Positions 42,423-52,400 are shown, counted from the stretch's first letter. The stretch is 64,000 bases of DNA from Chaetoderma sp. LZ-2023a (GCA_034401795.1 CM067363.1:24929214-24993213), one strand, 5' to 3'. Notes: generated from the letters alone by a model not told the origin. Numbers and translations are program-made.

Positions 42423-43469
42423 TCACGGTGGATACACTATCATTGCTGAGATGCGTTCACTATTACTGGCACTGTTGGAAATGTCTGAAGTGATGGTGGC
42501 GGAAATATGAGCGTCTATAATGTCTCTCACAGTTACTGCCAGTTCTAAAATATCCGTCCGTGAGGCAGCGGTGGTGCTAGTGGTTGCTAACGTGGTTGAT
42601 GTTGTAGTGGTGGTAGTCGTCGTGGTGGCTGCAGTAGCTGTCGTGGTGATGGCGGTGAGCTGTATCGTAGGCTGAGGCAATAATGCGGGAGTGGATACGG
42701 CAGGAGATGACATCTTCCGAGACTTAGCACATTTTAACAGACGATTTGCGGTAACGTTAGGCATGGCATGAATGTCCTGTGTGTGGGCGATACGTCTCTT
42801 TCCTGCGTATGGTCGATCCAGCATAGTTCCCTTTCTGATGACCAGGTCAGAAAGGCTAGGAGGCAGATGCTGGATAATACAAGTTGGAGTCATGCTAATC
42901 GATGCAGGATACGACGGTCCTGGTCCCTCGTCTATGGTCAGGTCTGGCGGAGATGGTGACTGCGGGTAACTTGGAATGTCTATTCCTGCAGATGTCGTGA
43001 TGACTACCGAAATCGGCTTACTGGCTAAAACTGCTTCAGATACTACGGGTGCGGGTGTAGTGGCTGTAGTTGGATGGCTGATTACTGATGCGGGTGCTGC
43101 CGGACTGGATTCTGCTGGAGACTTTCGCTTCTTACTCCGCTTCAGGACCGGAGTAGATGTAGTGACTGGTAGCAGCGTAGCACTCCCCGACGTGGCTGCG
43201 GGCAAGATTTCATGTCTTGCTGTCGCTGCATTGCTTATGGTAGCCACGGGAGGACGATGACTAATGGGATATCTACGAGTAGTGTTCTTCATGCAGGCCA
43301 TCTTCTTGGTCGGGAGAACTTTGACCGGAAACCGAGATTTGAAACGTGTGGCTAAAACGGCATGATCCTCGTTCTCTTCACCAGGAACTAATGTCACTCT
43401 AATACATGGTGATGATGACGGAGCACGTGGGTCACTCCGTAGCGAGTAGCGGTGTAGAGATACTGACAC
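42423..43469 (-). CDS. Ser/Thr/Pro-rich ORF B overlapping the zinc-finger ORF
   Basis: 348 codons. Begins MSVSLHRYSLRSDPRAPSSS. It carries a basic nuclear-localisation-like KRSKKRKSPAESS near residue 110, long Pro/Ser/Ala segments, a poly-Thr run (about residues 270-295), then a more structured-looking end (ILELAVTVRDIIDAHISATI). It overlaps the upstream ORF by about 76 nt in another frame, so it may be reached by frameshift or splicing. No known domain. GC-rich compared with its surroundings. Confidence 0.55.
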   Translation of the reverse strand: MSVSLHRYSLRSDPRAPSSSPCIRVTLVPGEENEDHAVLATRFKSRFPVKVLPTKKMACMKNTTRRYPISHRPPVATISNAATARHEILPAATSGSATLLPVTTSTPVLKRSKKRKSPAESSPAAPASVISHPTTATTPAPVVSEAVLASKPISVVITTSAGIDIPSYPQSPSPPDLTIDEGPGPSYPASISMTPTCIIQHLPPSLSDLVIRKGTMLDRPYAGKRRIAHTQDIHAMPNVTANRLLKCAKSRKMSSPAVSTPALLPQPTIQLTAITTTATAATTTTTTTTTSTTLATTSTTAASRTDILELAVTVRDIIDAHISATITSDISNSASNSERISAMIVYPP

Positions 43470-43657
43470 ATCACGCAGAAGGCTGACTGGAAGAGATGAT
43501 CCTTATTAACATGAAGTGTGCGGTCGGATTTTGTCATAAAAGTTCTGGTACAGGGCTCTCCGCTAGCTAATAACAAGCTGCACGGGAACCGTTTTGGAAC
43601 TGGTACCGATTCTTCTTCAGACGAATCCGATAATGCTAAATCTTCAAGGAGTGACAT
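43394..43657 (-). CDS. Two-finger Cys/His ORF A
   Basis: 87 codons from an ATG at 43657 (MSLLEDLALSDSSEEESVPV). Acidic start, then FPCSLLLASGEPCTRTF with H-x4-H (LHVNKDH), and a second finger FCVMCQYLYTATRYGVTHVL with RHHHH. The C...C...H...H spacing suggests two C2H2-type fingers. Such N-terminal finger pairs occur in transcription factors and in some retroelement proteins. The start codon lies directly after a GTTCCCGCA/TGCGGGAAC hairpin and about 190 nt downstream of the predicted start of transcription at 43845. Confidence 0.6.
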   Translation of the reverse strand: MSLLEDLALSDSSEEESVPVPKRFPCSLLLASGEPCTRTFMTKSDRTLHVNKDHLFQSAFCVMCQYLYTATRYGVTHVLRHHHHVLE

Positions 43658-43660
43658 CGC

Positions 43661-43690
43661 GTTCCCGCACGGTAGGTAGCTGCGGGAACC
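43661..43690 (-). promoter_or_regulatory. Hairpin GGTTCCCGCA / TGCGGGAAC just before ORF A
   Basis: A 9-bp perfect inverted repeat with an 11-bp loop, ending 3 nt before the ATG of ORF A. It could be an mRNA hairpin or a palindromic DNA-binding site. The same motif is clustered at 40070-40165. Confidence 0.6.
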
Positions 43691-43844
43691 TTATTCAAAA
43701 CCTAATGCCCTATCTCTTCATTGTGTTTAACTTTCCAGGCCAAGTATAATAAGGAACTAATAATAAAACAGCAGAATTTGGTTTTCGACACGAAAGAAGC
43801 CTAGGTATGCTATCTGTTCTTCCCTGGTGTCGAGTTTTGACGGG

Positions 43845-43900
43845 AAGACAAAGTTTCACAGATCGCTTCCTCCTTTTATACTATTTGGTGACGTCATAGG
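43845..43900 (-). promoter_or_regulatory. TATA-box promoter with a perfect CRE
   Basis: Minus strand: TGACGTCA at 43896-43889, then AGTATAAAAGGA at 43882-43871. Expected start near 43845. It drives ORF A/B. Near copy of the promoter at 40802-40822. Confidence 0.7.
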
Positions 43901-44639
43901 CAGCGAGGGGGTGGGGGGGAACCACACCTGGAAGTTTTAACAGGTGATTCGGTCAGCCCTATATGGAAAGTTTCCTCTTTCCTACTCTAGATGTCTAGGG
44001 ATTAATTCTTCCCGTATAAAGGGAGTACTTTTAATTATAGGAAGAATGGCTCGTTAACTTTGTCCTAATTTCGCGCTTTTAAAAGCCTAGCCGATCAATA
44101 TAGAAACGTGGTACTAGTTTTTCTTTGCAGAGCCTCACCTTTTAATTAGCGTGAGGCAGTTTTTCAGATTGGATCCTTATAAACTTGCCTGTTTTAATTT
44201 TAGGCTGGAGCGCCCGATGGGGTGTGTGGGAGCCTGAAGACGTCAGAGGCAATTACCCTGACTTACCCTCTCCACTCCTCCATCACGCTGTGGTCGTCGC
44301 GTATTTGGGCGCCTCTTGTGTTTAAAGCGTTTGATCCAATTTACTGGAAATAGCAGTAAATGTCACATGGCTCTTAAAAGCATGTGGTTGATGGGAAACA
44401 TATGTGCTGTTTATTGGACGGCCAAACTACTGTTGCTGATGTGTAGTCTGTTGTAGATGCGAGAGATAGAAATATATATACCGAGCCAAAAAGGTTTAGC
44501 AACAGTGAAGTTTGGTTTGTTGTATTAAAACTATGCGTCCATTTATAACCAAATTCTTCAATGTAATGTCTCGCTGTTCATGAAGAAATGCAAACCATTT
44601 CTTGCATTTTTCGGCCGCACGCTTACTGCATGTGAAAAT

Positions 44640-45760
44640 GCTGCTCGTTATTGTTCTTCCCAGCAGGGGGGTCTTCGAGAACAATGGGTTTTTCAGGAGA
44701 ACAAAAGAAAAGCTTGCGGAATGGAATGTTGAGAACAATGGCGCTCAGGGGCACACGCATTCTAGATAACAATGACGAACAGCGGCACACGTTTTTCTAG
44801 CTAAACAATGTCGCACAGCCACACACGTATTTGAGATTCTGCAACACTGTGGAATGTTCTATTATTTTGAATTAGTTAACCCTTAAAAGTTTAAAAGTTG
44901 TATATTTTACGTTTAAACGTAGTGATGGCGCTCCCCCCTCCGTGGTTATCTACCGTTGTAAAAATAATAAGAGAGTAATGTAAAAAAATAGAGTTTAAGA
45001 GGTGGTCTGATAATGGAGGTCGTAGGAGGAGGAGGAGGAGGGAGTATGAGGCTGAGGAGGGGTGAGGAATTACGGACCAATATTGATGTTTGAAAATAAT
45101 TTGATTGTTTCGTCGGTAACGTTATTAGTAAACTATTTTTGTTGTATATTTTGAAAACGTTTTGACTTTTAACCGTCATTACGAGCAAATTGTTTTAAAA
45201 TACTTTATATTGCATTTGCAATAACGTCAGTCATTTTAGATTATGGGAACAGTGACGAAGTGCGCGATATCTGTGTTATTTTGAATTAGTTAACCCTTAA
45301 AAGTTTAAAAGTTGTGTATTTTACGTTTAAACGTAGCGGCGGTGCGCCCCCCTCCGCGGTTATCTACCGTTGTAAAAATAATAAGAGAGTAATGTAAAAT
45401 AATAGAGTCTAAGAGGTGGTCCGATAATGGAGGTCGTATGAGGAGGAGGCTGTAAGAGGAATTACGGTATTGATGTTTGAAAATAATTTGACTGTTTCGT
45501 CGTTAACGTTATTAGTAAACTGTAGAATATTTAGAGACTGCCCGTAAGCTGTTAGTAAGCATCAGCTACCAGACAGATTAGCAACAAAATATTAAAAATA
45601 ATGTATTAATGGTATGTTCGGTTGGAATGGTAACCAAGACTTGGTGGTGATGGATTGTATCATGGGTTAAAAAAGTTAACCCTTTCACCGATGAATATAT
45701 ATCTCATTTTCATCGATAACATACAGGAAAACTGTTGAATATTTTGAAAATAATTTGACT
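44640..45760 (+). repeat. Left arm of the inverted-repeat element
   Basis: Contains the block beginning TTGAATTAGTTAACCC at 44867 and again at 45281 (period 414), each followed by ACGTTTAAACGTAG, CCCCCTCCG and TTATCTACCGTTGT. Ends GAAAATAATTTGACTG. Confidence 0.85.
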
Positions 45761-45884
45761 GCCTGTGTCAGTTGAGGCGGAATGCTATAGTATTCCTCCT
45801 CAGTTGATATTGCTGGATGATTATGAGGGCAATGCTAGCGTACTTGTTTACAAGGTATGCACGATGTACGAATATTTTGATAAT

Positions 45885-46020
45885 TTGTTGCTGAATATTT
45901 TGATAATTTGAGTGGTAGCTGAATATGTTGATAATTGGTTGCTGAACATTATGATAATTGGTTGCTGAATATTCTGATTGGTTGCTGAATAAATTGCTTG
46001 GTTGCTGAATATTTTGAAAA
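45885..46020. repeat. ~24-bp tandem repeat inside the element
   Basis: About six units of TTGGTTGCTGAATATTTTGA with variable AATT spacers. Confidence 0.8.
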
Positions 46021-46379
46021 CGATTTGACTGTGTAAATTTTAATTTCTTATTAGTCGATGTTAGGTAAGAGAGAGGTCGTCTTATAATGGAGGTTGAAGG
46101 AGGAGGGAGGAATGCTATCTCGGACACACTCTGCTAGGCATTGTTCTCCGCGCATGAGCGTGCCTTTATTCACCTGGTGGTCCTTTAAGAAAATGCAGGT
46201 GGTCGCTCAAAGAGGTGTCTCGAGGGATGAGGAGGATGGCTGACGTATGCTAGCGTATTCGCCGAGGCAACGTCTTGCGCGATATCTCTGTACGAAATAT
46301 TTTGAAAATAATTGATTGTAAGCCGCTAGTGGTTTAGTCACTATTAACCTCCTCCTTGGTTTAAGTCATTTTAAAAATG

Positions 46380-46588
46380 GCAGTCATTTAATTATTAAAT
46401 TTTCAAAATTGTTATGGAAATGGTCATCTTTGTATAATATTATATAGATAGTTTTATCTACCATATTTATGTCTTTAAAGCGTCAATCATTTATTTATTA
46501 AATTTTTAAAAATATGAACAAACTCCCAGTCCTTTAATTTTCAAAAAAAATCTGAGCGTTGCGTTACACAGGTTATAGTGATCTACGT

Positions 46589-46641
<53 letters not shown>

Positions 46642-46830
46642 ATCTTACGTATTTAAGGCGATTCATTAAAGTGGAAGTCAATTAATTATTAAAATTTCAA
46701 AAATATGAGCAAAATGTGTTCCCCAGTCATTTAATTTTTTTTAAATCAGACACGTGCACATGAAGTTTTCCTATGCTATTATATAGATAGTGTTATCTAT
46801 CGTATTTATGTCTTTAAAATGGTAGTGATT
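46380..46830. repeat. Diverged ~170-bp tandem units and (AT)n
   Basis: TATATAGATAGTTTTATCTA and TTTATGTCTTTAAAG, with following ATTTATTAAATTTTTAAAAA segments, recur about three times. A pure (AT)n lies at 46592-46636. Confidence 0.65.
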
Positions 46831-47022
46831 AATTTAGTTCCTAGTCAATGGCAATGCATTGATCATCCATGAACAATGGTGTACAGATGGCCCTTTAGAA
46901 CAGTAGCATCCATTGACCACTTTTGACGGATCAGAATGTGTGCTTGCTTATGCATTTGTGAAGCGGGTTGTTGTGTGTAAAAACTTTATTGCATTATTTT
47001 ATTTTTTGAACAGATAAAGAGT

Positions 47023-47063
47023 TTTCTTTCAAATGATTTGTGGGCCCTGAAAAGGGCCGTATT
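47023..47063 (-). promoter_or_regulatory. Histone-mRNA-type 3' stem-loop plus purine-rich downstream element
   Basis: On the minus strand 47058-47043 reads GGCCCTTTTCAGGGCC: a 6-bp stem, TTTC loop and AGGGCC partner, matching the metazoan replication-dependent histone stem-loop pattern. About 15 nt downstream lies GAAAGAAAAC (about 47032-47023), in the position of the histone downstream element that pairs with U7 snRNA. It starts 17 nt after the stop codon of the Cys-rich ORF, in the same orientation. Known role: stem-loop-binding protein and U7-dependent 3' cleavage without polyadenylation, coupled to S phase. Confidence 0.7.
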
Positions 47064-47075
47064 TTGAGATAGGTC

Positions 47076-47384
47076 TCAGTCTTCGCAGATCCGCACAGGC
47101 ACGGTTGTCAGTTTGGTAACAAACTGCATCATGTTTGCTTTTTGTATATCAGTCGGAGTATCACCGATTACAGGACACCCATGCGGATACTGTTTGATTG
47201 GTAATAGACAATAGCACTCCTTGCAGGTGTACACCATCTCTTTAGGTGTTGTTTTCTTGATCATACGCCTACAGACCCTCTCGTGTTTCGACCGTCGGCA
47301 TATGATGTCGCGGATGTCGATGGAACACCAACGATATCGCACATACCCAGTGTCTGATCCGTCAAAGTTTGTACTGCTGCCCAT
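47076..47384 (-). CDS. Cys-rich 102-aa ORF with a histone-type 3' end
   Basis: The ATG at 47384 is chosen; the frame is open three codons further but without ATG. Product: MGSSTNFDGSDTGYVRYRWC, IDIRDIICRRSKHERVCRRM, VYTCKECYCLLPIKQYPHGC and PVIGDTPTDIQ. Eight Cys and two His with C-x8-C-x8-C, then C-x2-C-x-C-x10-C spacing suggest a small zinc-binding fold. It is not a histone and I recognise no family. TATA-like stretches lie at about 47420-47447 upstream. It is in the interior of the inverted-repeat element and is followed at once by the stem-loop. Function unknown, possibly a cargo protein or the element's own regulator. Confidence 0.6.
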   Translation of the reverse strand: MGSSTNFDGSDTGYVRYRWCSIDIRDIICRRSKHERVCRRMIKKTTPKEMVYTCKECYCLLPIKQYPHGCPVIGDTPTDIQKANMMQFVTKLTTVPVRICED

Positions 47385-47569
47385 TTTAGCCAAATGTACA
47401 TTAACATTTACATTTATATCACATCGCTCTACTACAAAAAAATATAAGGAATATCACGTGAGATGAAATCTGACTGCCTAACTACTCTGCAGTTACACGT
47501 CCAACCACTTTGCAATGTTTAAACTGGAATGAGAAAATGGATTGAATTTGTATTGTTTATAGGAATATA

Positions 47570-48690
47570 TGTACTGCGCCCGCAAATCCACAACATGCAG
47601 ACTGCATGCGTCCGCACATGTATGCATACATTTTGGCGTATATGCGTATTCAAGCATGTACATATACTTGTTGCCATCCACAACACGCGCACGCAAGTCC
47701 ACATTATGCGCCCGCAATCCGCAACATGCGCCCGCTATCCGCAACACGCGCCCGCAAATCCGCAACATGCGGACTGCATGCGTCCGCACATGTATGCATA
47801 CATTTTGGCGTGTATGCGTGTTCAAGCATGTACATATACTTGTTGCCATCTGCAACACGCGCCCGCAAGTCCGCATTATGCGCCCGCAATCCACAATATA
47901 CGCCCACCAATCCGCAAATGTGGCCCGCATGTGGCCGCACATGTATGCATGCATTTTGGCGTGTATGCGTGTTCAGGCATGTACATACACATGGTGCCAT
48001 CTGCAACACACACCCGCAAATCCGCATCATGCGCCCGCAAATCCGCATCATGCACCGCAAATCCACAACATACGCCCGCAAATCCGCATCATACGCCCGC
48101 AATCCGCAACATATGCCCACAATCTGCATCATGCTCCCGCAATCTGCAACATATGCCCGCAAATCCGCATCATTCGCCCGCAATCCGCAACATATGCCCG
48201 CAATCCGCATCATGTGCCCGCAATCCGCAACATACGCCCGCAAATCCGCAAATGCGGCCTGCATGCAGCTGCACATGTATGCATGCATTTTGGCATGTAT
48301 GCGTGTTCAGGCATGTACATACACTTGGTGCCATCCGCAACACACACCTGCAAATCCGCATCATGCGCCCGCAAATCCGCAACATACGCCCGCAAATCCG
48401 CATCATTCGCCCGCATTCCGCAACATATGCCCGCAATCCGCATCATGTGCCCGCAATCCGCAACATACGCCCGCAAATCCGCAAATGCGGCCTGCATGCA
48501 GCTGCACATGTATGCATGCATTTTGGCGTGTATGCGTGTTCCGGCATGTACATACACCTGGTGCCATCCGCAACATACGCTCCCGCAAATCCGCATCATG
48601 CGCCCGCAATCAGCAACATACGCCCGCAAATTCACAACATGCGGACAGCATGCGTTCGCACATGTACGTATACATTTTAGCCAGCAGAGC
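47570..48690. repeat. Higher-order minisatellite (CCGCAA-rich)
   Basis: Short units (CCGCAAATCCGCATCATGCG and CCCGCAATCCGCAACATACG types) are organised around a recurring ~80-bp block (CACATGTATGCATGCATTTT, GGCGTGTATGCGTGTTC, GGCATGTACATACAC) near 47615, 47785, 47938, 48268, 48508 and 48655. All three plus-strand frames and several minus frames are open for over 1 kb, which reflects the repeat composition and not coding. Confidence 0.9.
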
Positions 48691-49580
48691 CAGTCATTCC
48701 GATGAAAAAATTTCAAAAAGTCTTCTGGCGCACGCATGCGCACAAGGGCGCACACCGCGGCATGCACGCAAGCACAAGGGTAGAATGTATAACTAGCAGT
48801 ATCGAGTATTAGTACGTGTTCATACGAGCGTGACCTATATTAAACCCTCTTGACATACCCTCTCCAACCTACATACCATTTTTCAGACACCACGCTCTCA
48901 CACATTACGACCACAAAGTCTAGACAAATGGATATCTGTCAGAGTCAGTCATTCCGATGATAAATTTTCAAAGATGGTCTTCTCTAGGGCTGCAAGTATG
49001 AATATTAAGAAATTCGCTATGGGTTGTCGGGTGGGTGGGTGTTGGTGGTGGGGTTAATGCCTGGTGTTGGGTGTAGGTCATAGTGTTGCACGCACGCACC
49101 TACGCACAACGTATAACTAGCAGTATCGCGTATTAGCACGTGTGCATACGAGCGAGACGTTTATTAAATCCTCATGACCCTCTCCAACCTATATGCCATT
49201 TTTTCAAACACAGAGCTCTCACACATTCCGACCACATGTCTAGATAAATGGATAGCTGTCAGAGTCAGTCATTCCGGTGATAAATTTTCAAAAATAGTCT
49301 TCTCTAAGGATGCAAGTATGAATATGAAGAAATTCGCTATGGGTTGGCGGGTGCGTGGGTGGTGGTGGTGGTGGGGTTAATGCATGGTGTTGGGTGTAGG
49401 TCGTAGTGGTGGTGGTGGTGGTGGTGGGTGTTGACGATGATAATGGTGGTTGGTGGGGGTGTTTGCCGTCGCAATGACTAGACAAATGGATAGCCTGCAG
49501 TGCCAGTCATTCCGATAATAAATTTTCAAAAATAGTCTTTTCTTGTACTATGATGAAGAAAATGGACATTTTCTTGAAGA
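48690..49580. repeat. Three tandem units of about 240-310 bp with half MITEs
   Basis: Blocks such as GCAGTATCG-GTATTAG-ACGTG, ACCCTCTCCAACCTA and CAGAGTCAGTCATTCCG with TAAATTTTCAAA recur at about 48799, 49111 and (partially) 49475. Each unit carries one arm of the GAGCCAGTCATTC MITE. G-rich GGTGGTGG tracts lie between them. Confidence 0.75.
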
Positions 49581-49589
49581 AATTCGAGA

Positions 49590-50150
49590 GTTAAAAGGGT
49601 TAAGAAAGTCTCTAGCGTACATGTAATGGCGCAACACGAGGTGGTCGCTTAGGGCAGGACTAAATTATATAGTAAAAACATGGTTATAACTTATCACTGC
49701 TCTGTAGCCAAAAGGATATATTTATATTTGAAGTAAACGGTCATCTATGATTATGCTACCACGCTCAAAATGTTGCTCTTAATTGTCGTATCTTTAAGCG
49801 TCGGTAAACAGCAATAGCCAGTGAGCGGGTACAGGCTTTATTATCGATTTTCACAAACTCTCGGCGAGGACGTTGTAATATCCCATGCTTAGAACGAGAC
49901 GGGTGGTATATTCTTATAGTATTCCTTAACACATGGCATGTTTGTATCTCGATTCAAGATTGATCTTGGTGCTTTAACATTCTTTCGTTATTAACACGTG
50001 CCGTGTTTGTAACTCGATTAAGGACCGATCCCACGGCTATTCGAAACGTATGGTTAAATCATACGCAACAAATAATCTTTTTAGCATAAGTACGCTCTAC
50101 ATACAATTCTATAAACGGAACCCTCAGAGATATAATGACCACATTTTAAC
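49590..50150. other. Element interior without recognised feature
   Basis: No ORF or repeat of note. A phrase with CTCGATT...GATC is loosely repeated at about 49950 and 50015. Confidence 0.4.
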
Positions 50151-50271
50151 CATTGTATCTAAAACGATTGACGTTATTGCAAAGTATTTAAAAACAATTT
50201 GCATGTAATGACGGTTAAAAGTCAATCAAAATATTCGACAAAAAATAGTTTTACTAATAACGTTAGCGTCA

Positions 50272-51376
50272 TCAAATTATTTTCAAAATATTCAACAGTT
50301 TTCCTGTATGTTATCGATGAAAATGAGATATAGATTCATCGGTGAAAGGGTTAACTTTTTTATCCCAGGATGCAATCCATCACCACCATGTCTTGGTTAC
50401 CATTCCAACCAAACATACCATTAATACATTATTTTTAATATTTTGTTACTAATCTGTCTGGTAGCTGTTGCTAACTAACAGCATACAGGCAGTCTCTAAA
50501 TATTCTACAGTTTACTAATAACGTTAGCGACGAAACAGTCAAATTATTTTCAAACATCAATACCGTAATTCCTCTTACAGCCTCCTCCTCATACGACCTC
50601 CATTATCGGACCACCTCTTAAACTCTATTATTTTACATTACTCTCTTATTATTTTTACAACGGTAGATAACCACGGAGGGGGGCGCACCGCCACTGCGTT
50701 TGAACATAAAATACCCAACTTTTAAACCTTTAAGGGTTAACTAATTAAAAATAACACCGATATCGCGCACTTCGACACTGTTCCCAAAATCTAAAACGAC
50801 TGACGTTATTGCAAATTCAATATTAAGTATTTAAAAACAATTTGCGCGTAATGACGGTTAAAAGTCAAAACGTTTTCAAAATATACAACAAAAATAGTTT
50901 ACTAATAACGTTACCGACGAAACAGTCAAATTATTTTCAAACATCAATACCGTAATTCCTCACCCCCTCCTCAGCTTCATACTCCCTCCTCCTCCTACGA
51001 CCTCCATAATCAGACCACCTCTTAAACTCTATTTTTTACATTACCCTCTTAATATTTTTACAACGGTAGATAACCACGGAGGGGGGAGCGCAGCCACTAC
51101 ATTCAAACGTAAAATACACAACTTTTATACTTTTAAGGGTTAACTCATTCAAAATAATAGAACATTCCATAGTGTTGCAGATTCTCAAATACGTGTGCGG
51201 CTGGACGTCATTGTTATTGAGAAAAACGTGTGCCGCTGTTCGTCATTGTTATCTAGAATGCGTGTGCCCCTGAGCGCCATTGTTCTCAACATTCCATTCC
51301 GCAAGCCTTTCTTTTGTTCTCCTGAAAAACCCATTGTTCTCGAAGACCCCCTGCTGGGAAGAACAATAACAAGCAG
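50272..51376 (-). repeat. Right arm of the inverted-repeat element
   Basis: Reverse complement of 44640-45760, including the same internal direct repeat. An additional partial repeat unit extends inward to about 50155 (ACGGTTAAAAGTCAATC, GACGTTATTGCAAAG), absent from the left arm. Confidence 0.85.
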
Positions 51377-51479
51377 CCGCACCCATAACTACTTTCATGC
51401 ACTGGCCCACATTGGCGGGTAGCGAAGGCAAAAACTCACCATATTGCAAAAGCCGATAACGAACGTTAACAGAAAACGC

Positions 51480-52400
51480 TTAAAAGTTTACCCTACCGAA
51501 CATGGGAAACTGGACATGTTAATGACCGACCACGATCTGGTAGACCGAGAGCAACAACACCACGAGAAGACCGCTACTTAGTGACGTCATCACGACGTCA
51601 CAGGTTTGAGACTGCGCCGCGGCTGTCCCGTAATTTGCACACCGCTACCGGCACTACAGTGCATCCACAAACTGTGCGAATCAGCCTCCATGATGCTGAA
51701 CTGCATGCCCGTCGTCCACTTGGTGCTGTTCCGCTTAAAAAGCGTCACATTGAGAATCGGTTAGCATGGGCAACAACTCATCAGCGATGGCGTGCTCAAC
51801 AATGGAGCCACGTTTTGTTCAGTGATGAGTCGAGGTTTTGTGTGGCTGTGGCGGATGGTAGGCAACAGGTTTGGCGACGTTTAGGAGAATGGTATGATGC
51901 AGCCAACATCATTCAGCATGATAGATTCGGTGGCGGCAGTGTCATGGTGTGGGCTGGAATCCATGAAAATGGCAAAACAGATCTTATTGTGATTTGCGGA
52001 AATTTAACGGCTCAACGTTACTGTGAAGAAGTTGTCGCCCCTGTTGTCATCCCTTTTATGCAGCATCATGCAGACTTTATGTTCCAGCAAGACAACGCCC
52101 GTCCTCATTCAGCTAGGGTCACCAGTGATTTCATTGAGGCTAACAACGTTCCGGTGCCAGCGCGATCACCGGGCCTGTCTCCTATCGAACACATGTGGGA
52201 CATTCTTGGCCGTATGGTGCGTGAGAACCATCCACATCTTCACAACGTGCGGGAGCTGGAAGCTGCACTGCTCCAGGAATGGGATGCGATTCCTTTTCGT
52301 GACATCAGGTGCTTAATTCGTAGCATGAGAAAGCGATCTACGGCGGTGGTTACAATGCCGTCGTTTGGAGATTGTGAATACAGTCAACCTGAGTGTCTGT
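51480..52400 (+). pseudogene. Tc1-like transposase, N-terminally damaged and with altered spacing
   Basis: A continuous frame from 51581 gives 298 codons, but TGHVNDRPRSGRPRATT-type coding lies upstream in a different frame, so the HTH half is broken. Catalytic residues: Asp82 (LFSDESRF), Asp171 (QQDNARPH) and Glu203 (LSPIEHMWD). Only 31 residues separate the last two, where Tc1 enzymes have 34; the segment VPARSPG lacks the usual three residues (LPW). GGGSVMVWAG is present. The C-terminus runs into non-family residues. Probably inactive. Confidence 0.85.

Larger units (their letters stand above)
44640..51376. mobile_element. 6.7-kb inverted-repeat (foldback-like) element
   Basis: The left arm 44640-45760 and right arm 50272-51376 are reverse complements over about 1.1 kb at high identity, with matching outer edges (GCTGCTCGTTATTGTTC / GAACAATAACAAGCAGC). 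The arms themselves contain a direct repeat. The 4.5-kb interior holds a Cys-rich ORF with a histone-type 3' end, several tandem repeats and a higher-order minisatellite. No transposase is recognised inside. A damaged Tc1 transposase abuts the right edge and a Tc1-like end (CCGAGCCAAAAAGG at about 44483) lies near the left edge. Confidence 0.8.

Noticed and set aside
40600..44000. LTR retrotransposon on the minus strand bounded by the twin TATA segments
   Set aside because: Sequence similarity between the two segments is confined to the promoter core; no LTR-length match, primer-binding site or RT is visible.
47529..48796. Three plus-strand frames of 378-396 codons and several minus frames
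   Set aside because: All three frames are open through the same minisatellite, which indicates repeat composition and not a protein.
51249..51449. Short minus-strand ORF across the right arm end (and its mirror at 44496-44738)
   Set aside because: Mirror-image frames generated by the inverted repeat; no motif.
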